Positions 52,296 to 63,642 are shown, counted from the stretch's first letter. The stretch: 64,000 nt of DNA from Francisella sp. SYW-9 (GCF_008711465.1 NZ_VXKQ01000007.1:289014-353013), one strand, 5' to 3'. Numbers and translations are program-made. The notes: generated from the sequence alone by a model not told the origin.

Positions 52296-53093
52296 TCACA
52301 AACCAGACCGAATACTACTCTCAATTATTTTAACAATATTTATCATACCCTCATCATATTTACTAGTATCAACAACTTCCGAGACAGTACGTTTTGCGAC
52401 AACCATACATATACAACTAGCATCCAAACCAAAGACAGAACACACTGTTAATAATGCTGAAGATTCCATTTCCAAATTTAAAACGTTAAGTTTGCGCCAT
52501 TCTGCTACAGAGTTCTTAAAATGATTTCTCACATAACCACTGTAACTATCAAATCTTTCTTGGCCAGGAAAAAATGTATCTGATGATCCCGTAACTCCCG
52601 CATGGATTTCCATCCCCAAATCCCTCGCTGCCTCAAACAACTTATTATTAAGTCCAAAACTAGCCACCGCAGGATATTCAATTGGTGCATAATGGACAGA
52701 TGTCCCATCAAGACGGACTGCAGCTGTAGTTAATATTAGATCACCAATATTTATATGCTCTTGAATAGTTCCACATGTCCCTACACGTATAAATTTCTTT
52801 ACTCCAATCATTGCCAACTCTTCAACACCTATAGCCACCGATGGCCCACCCATACCCGTTGACATAACCAAAACATTTACTTTACCTACTTTACATAAAT
52901 GCGAGGTATATTCCCTATTACATGCAATAAATTTATTGTGCTTATCCAACATATCAGCAAGGTATTTAACCCTCCCAGGATCCCCTGGAAGTATTGCAAC
53001 AGTAGCATCTTCTATCACTTGTTGGCTTAACTTAGTATGATATAGAATCTCACATACAGCCACTCGTTTATTTTCAATATTATTATTTGACAT
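52296..53093 (-). CDS. udp: uridine phosphorylase
   Basis: 265 aa (E. coli 253). Phosphorolysis of uridine to uracil and ribose-1-phosphate. LPGDPGRVKYLADM, GMGGPSVAIGVEEL, RVGTCGTIQEHINIGD and TGSSDTFFPGQERFD correspond closely to E. coli Udp, including the ribose-binding EMES (LNLEMESSALLTV). It has gaps of 197 and 89 bp on its two sides, so looks inserted between frr and uppS and is probably separately expressed. Confidence 0.92.
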   Translation of the reverse strand: MSNNNIENKRVAVCEILYHTKLSQQVIEDATVAILPGDPGRVKYLADMLDKHNKFIACNREYTSHLCKVGKVNVLVMSTGMGGPSVAIGVEELAMIGVKKFIRVGTCGTIQEHINIGDLILTTAAVRLDGTSVHYAPIEYPAVASFGLNNKLFEAARDLGMEIHAGVTGSSDTFFPGQERFDSYSGYVRNHFKNSVAEWRKLNVLNLEMESSALLTVCSVFGLDASCICMVVAKRTVSEVVDTSKYDEGMINIVKIIESSIRSGL

Positions 53094-53290
53094 TTAATCT
53101 CTCAAAAAACTCAACTCTAAGAACAATAATATTTAAGCACAACATAAAAACAATGGATGTTACTGCAGATAAAGATTAATAAGCTCAAAAAAACTTTTAA
53201 GTTTTAATAAGCCTACGATAAAGTTTTAAAATAAAACTTGCCAAAACAAGTGAAACTATAAAATAGAAAATAAACTTAGATATTTAATGA

Positions 53291-53848
53291 TTAGACTTCC
53301 ATTAAGTCTTGTTCTTTTTTAACTGCTAAAGCATCAGCTTGAGCAATCATTTTATCAGTTATTTTTTGAATATTATCTTCCGCTCTTTTTGCTTCATCTT
53401 CAGTTATTTCTTTCTCTTTAAGGAGCTCTTTGATATCACCATTAGCATCACGACGAATATTTCTAATAGAGATTCTGCCACTTTCTGTTTCAGACTTAAC
53501 TAGTTTAACCAGCTCCCTTCTTCTTTCTTCGTTTAATGCAGGCATAGGCACTCTCAAAGAGTCACCCAAGTTTGTAGGGTTAAGACCAAGATCAGAAGTC
53601 ATAATTGCTTTTTCAATCTGACCAGAAAGTCCTTTCTCCCATGGAGTAATACCCAAAGTTCTCGCATCTAGAACATTTACGTTAGCAACTTGAGTAATAG
53701 GAGTAGCTGAACCATAATAATCTATAGTCACATGAGCTAATATATCAGGATGAGCACGTCCAGTTCTAATTTTAGCTAAATCATCAGCTAGAACATCCAA
53801 AGATTTACTCATTCTGCTTTCAGCATCTTTTAGAATTTCATTTATCAT
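53291..53848 (-). CDS. frr: ribosome recycling factor
   Basis: 185 aa, as in E. coli. Splits post-termination ribosomes together with [18 protein letters not shown] (with the key Arg of domain I) and [20 protein letters not shown] are typical. 24 bp after pyrH. Confidence 0.97.
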   Translation of the reverse strand: MINEILKDAESRMSKSLDVLADDLAKIRTGRAHPDILAHVTIDYYGSATPITQVANVNVLDARTLGITPWEKGLSGQIEKAIMTSDLGLNPTNLGDSLRVPMPALNEERRRELVKLVKSETESGRISIRNIRRDANGDIKELLKEKEITEDEAKRAEDNIQKITDKMIAQADALAVKKEQDLMEV

Positions 53849-53872
53849 AAAAATAATCCTTTAAAAAATTAA

Positions 53873-54622
53873 TTAGTCTAAAGTAACCCAAGTACCATGC
53901 TTTGAATCAACAACAGCATCAACTAAAGCATTAGGCTGAGTCAAATCAAATATATATATTGGAATACCAAAATCTCTACATTGAGTAAAAGCTCCCAAAT
54001 CCATAACATTCAGCTCTTTAGCAACCACCTCCGAGAAAGTGATTTTCCCAAAGCGTTTTGCATCTAAATATTTATTTGGGTCTTTATCATACACACCATC
54101 AACAGTTGTAGCTTTTAGTAAAGCATCTGCACCAATCTCAACAGCTCTTAAACTAGCTGTAGTATCAGTAGTTACAAATGGATTACCTGTACCACCTGCA
54201 AAAATCAAAACTTTACCAGCAGCTAGCGACTGATTAAACTCATGCGCACTAGCCACCTTAAGTAAACCATCAACACCCTTTGCAGAAAAAACTTCTGCCT
54301 CGACATTTTCACTAAGAAGCATATCACGTAAAGCCAAAGCATTAATCATCGTAGCGATCATACCCATTGAATCTGCAGTAGCTCTTTTGATCTTATTACC
54401 AAAATTAGCTCTACCACCACGCAGGATATTACCACCACCAACAACTATAGCGATCTCAATACTTTGAGATACAAGTGTTTTAATTTGATCTATAATAGGT
54501 TCTGCAGAATCAACACTTATACCAAAACCTTGATCTGCAGATAAAGACTCCCCACTTAACTTAAGAAGAATCCTCTTAAGTTTTAGAGGGTTTTGAGAAC
54601 ATTCTGACGAATCGTTAGACAT
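53873..54622 (-). CDS. pyrH: UMP kinase
   Basis: 249 aa. Amino-acid-kinase-fold enzyme making [33 protein letters not shown] and [20 protein letters not shown] are signatures. Only 3 bp after tsf. The N-terminus has about eight extra residues compared with E. coli (241 aa). Confidence 0.96.
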   Translation of the reverse strand: MSNDSSECSQNPLKLKRILLKLSGESLSADQGFGISVDSAEPIIDQIKTLVSQSIEIAIVVGGGNILRGGRANFGNKIKRATADSMGMIATMINALALRDMLLSENVEAEVFSAKGVDGLLKVASAHEFNQSLAAGKVLIFAGGTGNPFVTTDTTASLRAVEIGADALLKATTVDGVYDKDPNKYLDAKRFGKITFSEVVAKELNVMDLGAFTQCRDFGIPIYIFDLTQPNALVDAVVDSKHGTWVTLD

Positions 54623-54625
54623 ATA

Positions 54626-55495
54626 TTAACCTTTAATTTGGTTCATCACCTCTGCTGCAAAGTCTTCTTCTTTCTTCTCGATACCTTCACCAACATCTAA
54701 ACGAATAAAGCTAGCTACTTTTGCATTTTTATTTTTAAGAAGCTTTTCAACTTGGATGCTAGGATCTTTAACAAAAGCTTGACCAGTTAAACTAACTTCA
54801 CCAGTAAACTTCTTCATACGACCAACAACCATCTTCTCAGCAATTTCTTTTGGCTTACCAGATTGCATAGCGATCTCAACTTGGATAGCTTTTTCTTTTT
54901 CTACAACATCTGCAGGAACATCTTCAGGATTAACATACTGAGGGTTAGCAGCTGTTACGTGCATAGCAATATCTTTAGCAAGTTCTTCATCACCACCTTC
55001 TAAAGCAGCAACCACACCGATTCTACCGCCGTGAACATACGCACCTAGGTTACCAGCTTCTGTAGCTTTAACTCTACGAACTTGGATATTCTCACCAATC
55101 TTAGCAACTAAAGATTTTCTAGCTTCTTCAACAGTTTCACCAGTTGAAATTTTAGCTTCTAAAACTTCTTCGATAGTCTTTGCATTGGCAGCATGAGCGG
55201 CTTTCACAGCTTCTTTCGCAAACGCTTTAAAGCTATCATCTCTAGCAACGAAATCTGTTTCAGAGTTGATTTCAAGTAACACAGCTCTACCATCAGCAGC
55301 ATAAGCTTCGATAACACCTTCAGCAGCAACACGAGAAGCTTTTTTATCAGCTTTTGCTTGACCAGAGATTCTCATCTCTTCAGCAGCTTTTTCAATATCA
55401 CCTTCAGCAGCAACTAGAGCTTTCTTACACTCCATCATACCAGCACCAGTTCTTTCTCTAAGTTCCTTTACTAATTTAGCAGAAATATTTGACAT
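54626..55495 (-). CDS. tsf: elongation factor Ts
   Basis: 289 aa (E. coli 283). Nucleotide exchange factor for EF-Tu, whose gene is not in this window. [20 protein letters not shown] and the [14 protein letters not shown] nucleotide-exchange block are clear. 25 bp after rpsB. Confidence 0.97.
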   Translation of the reverse strand: MSNISAKLVKELRERTGAGMMECKKALVAAEGDIEKAAEEMRISGQAKADKKASRVAAEGVIEAYAADGRAVLLEINSETDFVARDDSFKAFAKEAVKAAHAANAKTIEEVLEAKISTGETVEEARKSLVAKIGENIQVRRVKATEAGNLGAYVHGGRIGVVAALEGGDEELAKDIAMHVTAANPQYVNPEDVPADVVEKEKAIQVEIAMQSGKPKEIAEKMVVGRMKKFTGEVSLTGQAFVKDPSIQVEKLLKNKNAKVASFIRLDVGEGIEKKEEDFAAEVMNQIKG

Positions 55496-55520
55496 TGTTC
55501 TATTATCCTTGTTTTGTTTC

Positions 55521-56252
55521 TTATGCTTGTTGTTGAGCTTCTACAACTTCATCAGCTTTTGCTTCAATAGCTCTATCTAAGCCTTGAGCATCGATAACAG
55601 CATCAGCAAATTTTTTCATATAGAAAGATATAGACTTAACCGCATCATCATTACCTGGGATTATATAATCAATACCTTCAGGGTTTGAGTTAGTATCTAC
55701 GATAGATACAACCTTGATACCAAGCTTCTTAGCTTCTTGAATAGCGATGTGCTCTTTGTTGCTATCTATAACAACGATAGCATCAGGAATACCACCCATT
55801 TCTTTGATACCACCAAGAACTTTCTCTAACTTCTCGATAGTTCTTAAGTTTTGAAGCATTTCTTTCTTAGTTAAAGATCCAAAAGTACCGTCTTCTTTCA
55901 TCTTTTCCAACTGAGCTAATCTTTTGATAGATTGTCTAACTGTTTTATAGTTAGTAAGCATACCACCTAACCATCTGTGGCTAACAAACGGCATACCACA
56001 TCTTTTAGCTTCCGTTTCTATGATATCTTGAGCTTGTCTTTTAGTACCAACAAAAAGAACTTTACCACCATTAGCAACAGTTTTACCAACAAAGTTAACA
56101 GCATCTTGGAAAAGAGGAACTGTTTTTTCTAAGTTGATGATATGTACACCATGGTTAATACCAAAAATGTATTCATTCATTTGTGGGTTCCAGAAAGCTT
56201 TTTTGTGTCCAAAGTGAACACCAGCAGATAACATTTCTTTCATTAAAGACAT
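55521..56252 (-). CDS. rpsB: 30S ribosomal protein S2
   Basis: 243 aa (E. coli 241). [19 protein letters not shown] and [18 protein letters not shown] are family blocks. First gene of the rpsB-tsf-pyrH-frr unit. The leader holds a hairpin (56323-56349). Confidence 0.97.
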   Translation of the reverse strand: MSLMKEMLSAGVHFGHKKAFWNPQMNEYIFGINHGVHIINLEKTVPLFQDAVNFVGKTVANGGKVLFVGTKRQAQDIIETEAKRCGMPFVSHRWLGGMLTNYKTVRQSIKRLAQLEKMKEDGTFGSLTKKEMLQNLRTIEKLEKVLGGIKEMGGIPDAIVVIDSNKEHIAIQEAKKLGIKVVSIVDTNSNPEGIDYIIPGNDDAVKSISFYMKKFADAVIDAQGLDRAIEAKADEVVEAQQQA

Positions 56253-56322
56253 TTTATTAATCCTTATTTATTTGGGTTATATCTAACACTTTAGACCAGC
56301 TCAAACATCGCAAAACGACACC

Positions 56323-56349
56323 CTTTAAGCTAGCATTATTTTGCTAAAG
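56323..56349 (-). promoter_or_regulatory. hairpin in the rpsB leader
   Basis: On the minus strand CTTTAGC pairs with GCTTAAAG around an AT-rich loop (which itself can extend the stem by AGCA/TGCT), about 70 bases before the rpsB ATG. S2 represses its own operon through the leader in enteric bacteria, so this may be the equivalent element, but the match is structural only. Confidence 0.3.
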
Positions 56350-56543
56350 TGTATGATTTATTAATTAAACATTACTTATACATAAAAATATAAGCTTGCT
56401 TATTCTATCATAAGACATGCAAAAATTACAAAATTTTATTTTTGATTAGATATCGAATACATTTTGACGAAATTAATAAAAAGTTCTGCTAAAAAGTGTA
56501 AAATGCTACAATATTACAAAACTGTTATAATTAATACAAAAAT

Positions 56544-57041
56544 ATGATTTCACTAATAGTTGCATATGACAAAAACCTTGGAATAGGTAAGGAAAATACT
56601 CTAGCATGGAAGCTATCCGAAGATCTTAAGAATTTCAAAAAAATCACAGAAAATAACTATATTGTAATGGGTAGAAAAACCTTTGAATCAATTGGTCGCC
56701 CTCTTCCTAATCGCAAAAATATAATCCTAACTAGAGATAAAGAATACAAGCAAGACAAGTGCTTAATAATAAATAGCATCCAAGATATCTTAAACTTTAC
56801 CAAATCAAAACCACATTATGAAATATTTATAATAGGTGGCGCGCAGATTTACAAAGAGTTTTTACAACATGCTGATAGACTATACATAACTGAAGTTGAT
56901 ACACAAATGAGTGATCTTGACGCCTTTTTTCCTCAATGGGATGAATCTAAATACAAACGCATAGGTCATAAAGAATTTAAAAAAGATGATAAAAATGAGT
57001 TTAACTTTACTTTCAGTGTTTTTGAGAAAAAAACAAACTAA
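56544..57041 (+). CDS. folA: dihydrofolate reductase
   Basis: 165 aa. NADPH-dependent reduction of dihydrofolate. ISLIVAYDKNLGIGKENTLA, the acidic residue in WKLSEDLKNFKKIT, GRKTFESIGRPLPNRKNIIL and the late IIGGAQIYKEF are present. Divergent from rpsB. It starts with a weak ribosome-binding site (AATACAAAA). Confidence 0.95.
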   Translation: MISLIVAYDKNLGIGKENTLAWKLSEDLKNFKKITENNYIVMGRKTFESIGRPLPNRKNIILTRDKEYKQDKCLIINSIQDILNFTKSKPHYEIFIIGGAQIYKEFLQHADRLYITEVDTQMSDLDAFFPQWDESKYKRIGHKEFKKDDKNEFNFTFSVFEKKTN

Positions 57042-57124
57042 TGAGCAAATACCAAACCTACTAAAAATCATAATAAAAATGTAATATAAAGCCAAACCCA
57101 CATACAAATACATTTTATTTCCAT

Positions 57125-57586
57125 ATGAAATCACATGATTTAAGCGTTGGTGAGGTTGCCAAAAGAGCTGGTGTTAAGATATCAACTCTCCACTTCTATG
57201 AAGAAAAGGGCCTAATATATAGCAATAGAAATCAAGCCAATCAAAGACGTTATACAAGAGATGTATTACGAAGAATAGCTGTCATAAAAATTGCTCAAAA
57301 TGTAGGCATAAGCCTAAAAGATATAAAAATAGCCCTAAAAAAATTGCCTAATAATAATGTAGCTACAAAAAAAGATTGGCAAAAGTTTGCAACTATCCTA
57401 AATAATGAACTTGAAGATAAAATAAGGACTTTAAACAACTTAAAAAGCCTTTTACTTGGATGTATAGGATGTGGATGCTTATCTATGGATCAATGCCCAA
57501 TGTATAACAATGATGACGAGCTACATAAAGATAGTAAATTAACTGGAGCAATTATTATTAATCAAAATTTATATAACGAAGACTAA
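57125..57586 (+). CDS. soxR: MerR-family regulator of the SoxR type
   Basis: 153 aa. N-terminal MerR helix-turn-helix (LSVGEVAKRAGVKISTLHFY), dimerisation helix, then the [2Fe-2S] ligands CIGCGCLSMDQC, the C-x2-C-x-C-x5-C spacing of SoxR. It should sense redox-cycling compounds or superoxide and distort its target promoter. No soxS lies beside it; the next gene, convergent, is a DMT transporter ending 5 bp away. Confidence 0.9.
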   Translation: MKSHDLSVGEVAKRAGVKISTLHFYEEKGLIYSNRNQANQRRYTRDVLRRIAVIKIAQNVGISLKDIKIALKKLPNNNVATKKDWQKFATILNNELEDKIRTLNNLKSLLLGCIGCGCLSMDQCPMYNNDDELHKDSKLTGAIIINQNLYNED

Positions 57587-57590
57587 AAAA

Positions 57591-58460
57591 CTAAGATCTA
57601 AACTTACGTGGTGATATCTGATTTACGACTAGAGCTATAAAGATAATAACCAATGCAACCCATGTATTAATAGAAATATCTTCATGTGCAATTATCGCAC
57701 CTATAAAAACTCCTATTGCAGGCACTAGATAATTTGTCAGCGACGCAAAAATAGGACCTGCATCATGTATCAATTTCATAAATAAGAAATATACCACCCC
57801 AGCACACATTACACCTAAAAATATCACAGCACCAATAGAGGGCAAAGAAAACCCAATATAAACACCTCGGGAAAAGAACAAACCTACAATGAATAACTGA
57901 ATACTCGACATTGCTAATATGTTACGAGCCAACACTACAGGATGCAGAGAACCTCCAAACTTCCTAATAAATAATAATGAGCATGCAAAACTAGCTGCCG
58001 CTACAATAATGGCTAGGACACCCCAGAAATTAAAAGCGACAGAAAAAAGATCTGGGAAAAACAATACTATCAAGCCAACAAACCCTATGGCAACACTCAA
58101 TAGCTTAAAAATGTTAAGGTTAGATTCCTTAAGTATAAATGGAGCTAAAATGGTTGCAAAGAAAGGTACAGTAGCTATAAGTATCGCAGTAATTGATGAG
58201 TCCACATATTGCTGTCCCCAAGGAATTAATACAAAAGGAACTGTTGCCTCTAGAAAACCAATAACCCCAAAAATAAACCAGCTTCGCCCTCCTCTAAGAC
58301 CCATATATTTACAAATAACAAATAAGGTTATAAAACCTATAAATGAACGTGAAAAACCTATCCACACAGGTGGAATATTTTCAACAGCTATTTGTTGAAA
58401 TATAAACTGTGAACCCCAGATAACTCCAATACTCAAAAGTAAAATATAATTTCTGACCAC
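57591..58460 (-). CDS. EamA/DMT-family transporter
   Basis: 289 aa, ten hydrophobic segments in two EamA repeats. The start VIWGSQFIFQQIAVENIPPV and WIGFSRSFIGFITL, and the repeat-2 end FASLTNYLVPAIGVFIGAII, are family patterns. Substrate unknown. The RidA-like gene lies 15 bp upstream in the same direction, so they probably share a transcript. Confidence 0.82.
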   Translation of the reverse strand: MVRNYILLLSIGVIWGSQFIFQQIAVENIPPVWIGFSRSFIGFITLFVICKYMGLRGGRSWFIFGVIGFLEATVPFVLIPWGQQYVDSSITAILIATVPFFATILAPFILKESNLNIFKLLSVAIGFVGLIVLFFPDLFSVAFNFWGVLAIIVAAASFACSLLFIRKFGGSLHPVVLARNILAMSSIQLFIVGLFFSRGVYIGFSLPSIGAVIFLGVMCAGVVYFLFMKLIHDAGPIFASLTNYLVPAIGVFIGAIIAHEDISINTWVALVIIFIALVVNQISPRKFRS

Positions 58461-58475
58461 TAAAATGCTCCTTAA

Positions 58476-58910
58476 TTAACCCTTTCTGAATGCTATTGCA
58501 TCAACTTCAATAAGCATATCATCTAACGCTAATCTTGGAACAGGGATAAGAGTACTTGCCGGAAGCTTATCTTTACTCCATACCTTGAGCGCTTCTCTAG
58601 TCCACACTTTTAGTTTCTCTAAATCATGATCAACAATTAATACTGTAATTTTAGCAACATCATTAGATTTTAATCCTTGAGATTCTAAAACTAACAACAA
58701 GTTTTTCAAAGCCTCTTGAACTTGAGTTTCAAAACTGCTGCTTAATTTGTGGTTTACCCCTTCTCCACCACTCTGCCCTGAGATAAATACAATATCACCA
58801 CTCCCATTAGTAGAGACTGAATGAGTATACGCGTTAACAGCTGGATCATAAATCGTACTAGGATTACAATAAGATAACGAATTTATCACCTCTTTTTCAG
58901 AATATTTCAT
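58476..58910 (-). CDS. RidA/YjgF-family protein
   Basis: 144 aa. RidA-type enamine/imine deaminase fold. GDIVFISGQSGGEGV, QVQEALKNLLLVLESQGL and a conserved Arg in PVPRLALDDMLIEVDAIAFR (equivalent of Arg105, the deaminase residue) are present. It is longer than RidA itself (about 128 aa) at the N-terminus, so may belong to another subgroup of the superfamily. In an apparent operon with the DMT transporter. Confidence 0.85.
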   Translation of the reverse strand: MKYSEKEVINSLSYCNPSTIYDPAVNAYTHSVSTNGSGDIVFISGQSGGEGVNHKLSSSFETQVQEALKNLLLVLESQGLKSNDVAKITVLIVDHDLEKLKVWTREALKVWSKDKLPASTLIPVPRLALDDMLIEVDAIAFRKG

Positions 58911-59127
58911 ATTTACACCTTGCTTTCTAAAAAATATAACTTGATTCTACAACCTCAAGTTATATTGAGGTCAAGTAAAAAATACACCTATTTAGAAAAA
59001 ACTCTAAAGATCATATAAGATATTAAGAAGTCTATGATATTAACAACTTTCACGAAACGATTTAAAGGATTAATAACTTTTATTCATTAGCTCAACTTAT
59101 TTACAAAACACAAAACAGTATGAAATT

Positions 59128-59925
59128 TCACTCTTCAATAAAACTAACAACCACATCATACAACTCATTAGGCCTTTCAATATAAGGCAAATGTCCAGTA
59201 TTCTTAAAATTATAGTATTCAGCATATTTCATCAATTCAGAAAGTTCTCTTACATCTCTCTCATAGAAAATAACATCTTTCTCACCAGCAACTACTAATG
59301 TAGGAACTTCAATTTTGACAATCCATTTACTTGAGCTAAATCCCTCAACTGCGCAACGCTGATTTTTAAACCCAACCAAACTAAATGGATAGGGATTTGT
59401 TACTACCCGATCAACAAGCTTTTGTATTTTTAAATCACTCCTCAAAAAATCATCAGAATAAACCCATGGTAAAAATAACTTTGTTGTAACTTCAGGAGCT
59501 ACTGCTTTAGAGTTTAGAACCTCATAGAAAGATTGCATAAATAAACTATAATGCCGAGATGTCTTTGTTGCCGAATTTAATATAACTACTTTCTCACATA
59601 TCTCAGGAAAATCATAAGCAAACTGCTGAGCAATAAACCCTCCCATAGATGAACCAATAATAATTGCTTTTTCTATCTTCAAATAATCACAAAGAGATTT
59701 CACGTCTTGGGCCATCTGAGCAATTGAATAAGGCTCATCTGGACAACTAGTCTGTCCTGCTCCTCTATTATCAAATGTTATTACTCTATAGCCTTGCACA
59801 AGCTTGTTAGCGAACTCTCCCCATGCGTTATGATTAGCACCAAAACCTGCAATTAAAACAATAACTTGCCCACTACCTTTATCCTCATGATAAACATTAA
59901 TATCATTAATTTTGACCTTAGACAT
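59128..59925 (-). CDS. alpha/beta-fold hydrolase
   Basis: 265 aa, cytoplasmic. Nucleophile elbow GSSMGG (about residue 92), oxyanion region IAGFGANHNAW, a catalytic acid in GEKDVIFYE and His in TGHLPYIERP. The small lid resembles that of the 3-oxoadipate enol-lactonase/esterase group, but a substrate cannot be named. Stands alone, with 202 bp to the RidA-like gene. Confidence 0.82.
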   Translation of the reverse strand: MSKVKINDINVYHEDKGSGQVIVLIAGFGANHNAWGEFANKLVQGYRVITFDNRGAGQTSCPDEPYSIAQMAQDVKSLCDYLKIEKAIIIGSSMGGFIAQQFAYDFPEICEKVVILNSATKTSRHYSLFMQSFYEVLNSKAVAPEVTTKLFLPWVYSDDFLRSDLKIQKLVDRVVTNPYPFSLVGFKNQRCAVEGFSSSKWIVKIEVPTLVVAGEKDVIFYERDVRELSELMKYAEYYNFKNTGHLPYIERPNELYDVVVSFIEE

Positions 59926-60060
59926 CGCCCTCCCCCTATTAATATAATAGAAATAATAGTCCTATTATAATCAAAACAAGAGTTAGGTAAATATAACAAT
60001 TTAAGAATACACCTAACAAGCAATTGCCCAAAACAAGATAAAGTATTTTCAAACAGGCAT

Positions 60061-60086
60061 AAAAAAAGCCACATTGAGTGGCTTTT
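60061..60086 (-). terminator. Rho-independent terminator after tRNA-Glu
   Basis: On the minus strand AAAAGCCAC pairs with GTGGCTTTT around a TCAAT loop and is followed by a T7 run. It ends six bases downstream of the CCA of the tRNA. Confidence 0.9.
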
Positions 60087-60091
60087 CAATT

Positions 60092-60167
<76 letters not shown>

Positions 60168-60375
60168 ATAAGACTTTTTCAACCACTGTTTCCAGCGATA
60201 TGAGGTGTATTATAATGACTTTTAAAACTTAGTCAAGCTTTTTGTTAAAAATAATCAATATTTTTAACATTTATAAAAAATTGGCTTATAGCTATCAGAA
60301 AATAACTATATAGATAAAGTTGGATATAAAATAAATTTTAAAAGAAAGCTTATTAGAAAGTAAGCATTAATGATT

Positions 60376-61914
60376 TTAAGCTATGCTATTTGCAAAAGTT
60401 TTCTGTCTCAATAAGAAGAAATAGCAAATTAACATCACAACAAAGAACGCTAAAATTGAAGCTACTGAGTTTAGGTCATTTATTTCTTGGAAATATGCAC
60501 CTATTACAGTTAATATCATATAAAGGAAAACGCTCCACGAAGATGCAAATGCTTTTTTAACACCTTTAGCCGAACGATAATAACTTAAAGCATAAACTAC
60601 AAATAATATGATATGTATAATTAATGAGAATGCTACCGCCTTAAGACCTGACTGTATTATCAGATAAGAAACTAAAAGATATACAAATCCACTTAGTATA
60701 CGCCCACAAGGAACATGGAATATATCACCTTCTTTCTTCATATCAGTGTTTAATTTAACATAGGCAATAGGTATAGCAACACAGGTCAAAAGCTGGAAAA
60801 CTGCAACTACAATCATAAGCTGTTGCCAACTTCTAAAGAATAGAACAATTCCTATACATATAAGTAATCCAAAGATCAATGATCTTCTAGAGAGATTAAA
60901 TTGCTCATGCATTTTTGCAAAGAACTGAGGCATTTGTTTATCCTGAGCCATTCCAGTAAATATTCTACCTGCAGATCCAGCGTAAACTGTAGCTGTACCT
61001 GATGGGCTTATTGCAGCATCTATATACAAACATATTGCAAACACATTTAAGTTAAGAAGTAACATTAGCTGAGCCAATGGAGATGTGAAGTTTAGCTTAT
61101 GCCAGCCATGAGCTAATAGATGGCTAGGTAAGGCGCCTATGAAAGCTACTTGCAGTAATAGATAAATAATCAAGCATATAACTATACATCCAGTCAATGC
61201 TAAAGGAATATTACGCTTTGGATTCTTAATCTCTGAACAAAAAGTTGCTATAGTTCCAAAACCATAGAATGAGTAGAAAATACCACAAGTCACAACTGCA
61301 GAGAAAACTGCTCCATATCCATATGGATTAAAACTGTCATGATACGAGACAAAGTTATGCGTATTAAATGAAGTATAAAGTAAGATTAACCCAGTAAGAA
61401 CAGGCACACCAATTTTAAATATAGTCATGAAATTAGTGAACTTAGTAAGTGTCTTAACACCCCAATAATTAATCAAACCATAAATAAATATTAAAACAAT
61501 CACACATAAAATACCTACATATGTAAGATCATGGTTAGAAAATATATATGGTTCTAATTTCGGATACGCCGTACTTAAATACTGAATCGTTGCTTGAGCT
61601 TCTGATGGAATAGTTAAAAGTAAACCAACCCAGTTAGATATTGCTACAACAAACCCCATATCCGGATTATGACTAATTGTTAACAATCTACCAAACAATC
61701 CTCGGACAGGTCTAAATGATGCAATCTCACCGAGTAGCAAAGATAAAATCAAAACCATCCCAGCACCGATCAACCAAGATATAAGAGATGCTGAACCAGC
61801 CTGTTTCGAAGCATAATAGGCAGCAAATAACCAACCACTTCCAATAATACACCCTACTCCAATAGCAATCGCAGAAAAGAGTCCAGGACCACTATTTACA
61901 CTGTTATTTTCCAT
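60376..61914 (-). CDS. APC-family amino acid permease
   Basis: 512 aa with about 12-13 hydrophobic segments. The start AIAIGVGCIIGSGWLFAAYY is the helix-1 glycine motif (GxGxIIGSG) that binds the amino-acid backbone in this family; ATFCSEIKNPKRNIPLALTG is the conserved loop after helix 6. Substrate unknown. Located between tRNA-Glu and gltX, 124 bp after gltX on the same strand. Confidence 0.85.
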   Translation of the reverse strand: MENNSVNSGPGLFSAIAIGVGCIIGSGWLFAAYYASKQAGSASLISWLIGAGMVLILSLLLGEIASFRPVRGLFGRLLTISHNPDMGFVVAISNWVGLLLTIPSEAQATIQYLSTAYPKLEPYIFSNHDLTYVGILCVIVLIFIYGLINYWGVKTLTKFTNFMTIFKIGVPVLTGLILLYTSFNTHNFVSYHDSFNPYGYGAVFSAVVTCGIFYSFYGFGTIATFCSEIKNPKRNIPLALTGCIVICLIIYLLLQVAFIGALPSHLLAHGWHKLNFTSPLAQLMLLLNLNVFAICLYIDAAISPSGTATVYAGSAGRIFTGMAQDKQMPQFFAKMHEQFNLSRRSLIFGLLICIGIVLFFRSWQQLMIVVAVFQLLTCVAIPIAYVKLNTDMKKEGDIFHVPCGRILSGFVYLLVSYLIIQSGLKAVAFSLIIHIILFVVYALSYYRSAKGVKKAFASSWSVFLYMILTVIGAYFQEINDLNSVASILAFFVVMLICYFFLLRQKTFANSIA

Positions 61915-62038
61915 AATATTCTAGTGATTTCATTAAACAATAGTTTCTACAGTCTAACAAAAAAAATATATAACTAGATAGTTTGCTACAGCAGATCTTA
62001 AGAAATGAAAATAACAATTAGTTACTATTTATCAAAGA

Positions 62039-63463
62039 TTATTTGTTGATAATATATTTATTGGGAATATTATTTATTGCATTAGATATTCTTGAGATGA
62101 CCTTTTCTTTACCTAACAATTTCAACGTAATGCCAATATCTGGTGACTGTCCAGAACCTGTAATAGCAACACGTAGTGGCATACCAACCTTACCCATACC
62201 AACTTCACACTGCTCTGCAGTATTACCAACGATATGATGTAATTCTTGCGGATCTTGCCATTGCTCTGAGCTTAAAGCTTCAAATTTCTCTAGCGCTACT
62301 TTCAGTATACCACTAGTTGCAGCTTTAAAATGTTTCTTAACTGCTTTTTCATCATACTGAATATCATCACTATAGAAATAACTAGACTTCTCAGCAAGTT
62401 CAACTAAAGTATCAACCTTTTCAGCCATTACAGCAACAAGCTCTTGTAAATCTGGACCATTATTAATATCTAAACCTAGCTTTGAAAAATGATATTCAAC
62501 TTCTGAACAAATATCTTCAAAGTTAGACTCTTTAATATAGTGTTTATTTATCCATTTAAGTTTCTCAAAGTCAAATCGTGATGGCGAAGCGCTAATATGT
62601 TCTAAATTAAAACTTTTTATCATCTCTTCAAGGGAGAAGATCTCTTGATCACCATGTGACCACCCTAATCTAACAAGATAATTAAGCATCGCTTGAGGTA
62701 AATAACCATCTTCACGATATGCCATTACATTTACAGCACCATGACGCTTAGATAGTTTCGCCCCATCTGGACCAAGAATCATTGGCACATGAGCAAATAC
62801 AGGAATATCCGCATTTAATGCTTTATAAATATTGATTTGCTTAGGCGTATTATTAACATGATCATCACCACGAATAACATGAGTAATAGCCATATCCATA
62901 TCATCAACAACAACACAGAAGTTATAAGTTGGAGAACCATCTGTTCTTTGTATAATCATATCATCTAGCTCTTGATTAGCTATCGAGATCTTACCTTTTA
63001 CAGCATCATCCCAGCTTACTACGCCATCTTTAGGGTTTTTAAATCTTATAACAAAACTCTCACCCTCTTTAGGTACATAGCTCTCATCACGACACTTACT
63101 ATCATATCCAGTTTTAAGATTATTTGCTTGTTGATATTCTCTTAGTTCATCTAACCTTTCTTTAGAACAGCTGCAGTAATATGCCTTACCTTCGACTATA
63201 AGTTGATCAATAACTTCTTTATATCTATCAAAATGCTTTGTTTGGTAGTAAGTTTCACCATCGTTTTTTAGACCTAGCCATTTCATTCCATCCAAAATTG
63301 CATCAACTGCTTCTTGAGTAGATCTTTCTAGATCAGTGTCCTCGATTCGTAGAATAAATTTACCTTCATTATTTTTTGCATATAACCAGCTAAATAATGC
63401 TGTACGCACCCCACCAACATGTAAAAACCCTGTTGGGCTCGGCGCAAATCTTGTTGTAACCAT
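62039..63463 (-). CDS. gltX: glutamyl-tRNA synthetase
   Basis: 474 aa from the ATG at 63463; the open frame starts at 63496 but [20 protein letters not shown] is the family start, with the HIGH-like HVGG. The KMSKS loop is KLSKRHG (near residue 244). Class-I synthetase that charges tRNA-Glu, a copy of which lies 2 kb away. It has CSC (about 98-100), part of the zinc site of some GluRS enzymes. Confidence 0.95.
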   Translation of the reverse strand: MVTTRFAPSPTGFLHVGGVRTALFSWLYAKNNEGKFILRIEDTDLERSTQEAVDAILDGMKWLGLKNDGETYYQTKHFDRYKEVIDQLIVEGKAYYCSCSKERLDELREYQQANNLKTGYDSKCRDESYVPKEGESFVIRFKNPKDGVVSWDDAVKGKISIANQELDDMIIQRTDGSPTYNFCVVVDDMDMAITHVIRGDDHVNNTPKQINIYKALNADIPVFAHVPMILGPDGAKLSKRHGAVNVMAYREDGYLPQAMLNYLVRLGWSHGDQEIFSLEEMIKSFNLEHISASPSRFDFEKLKWINKHYIKESNFEDICSEVEYHFSKLGLDINNGPDLQELVAVMAEKVDTLVELAEKSSYFYSDDIQYDEKAVKKHFKAATSGILKVALEKFEALSSEQWQDPQELHHIVGNTAEQCEVGMGKVGMPLRVAITGSGQSPDIGITLKLLGKEKVISRISNAINNIPNKYIINK

Positions 63464-63642
63464 AATTAGATACCTTAGAAATAAAAATTGCTTCAAGATT
63501 AAACTAGAAGATAAATTGTTTCAAGATTTTAAGAATTAATTTAATCTTTAAAGCATTTATATAAGCTGATTATTAATGATAAATCTGTAGTTATAGCTAA
63601 ATATATATGCTTTAATTGAAGAAAAATCTTCTAAAAGTAACA

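Noticed and set aside
53187..53205. AAAACTT/AAGTTTT hairpin followed by T's after frr (minus strand) or udp leader
   Set aside because: The stem is all A-T with a two-base loop, too weak to call a terminator in such an AT-rich genome.
57919..58398. 159-codon plus-strand frame antisense to the DMT transporter
   Set aside because: Shadow of a well-supported membrane protein gene; composition is a complement of hydrophobic codons.
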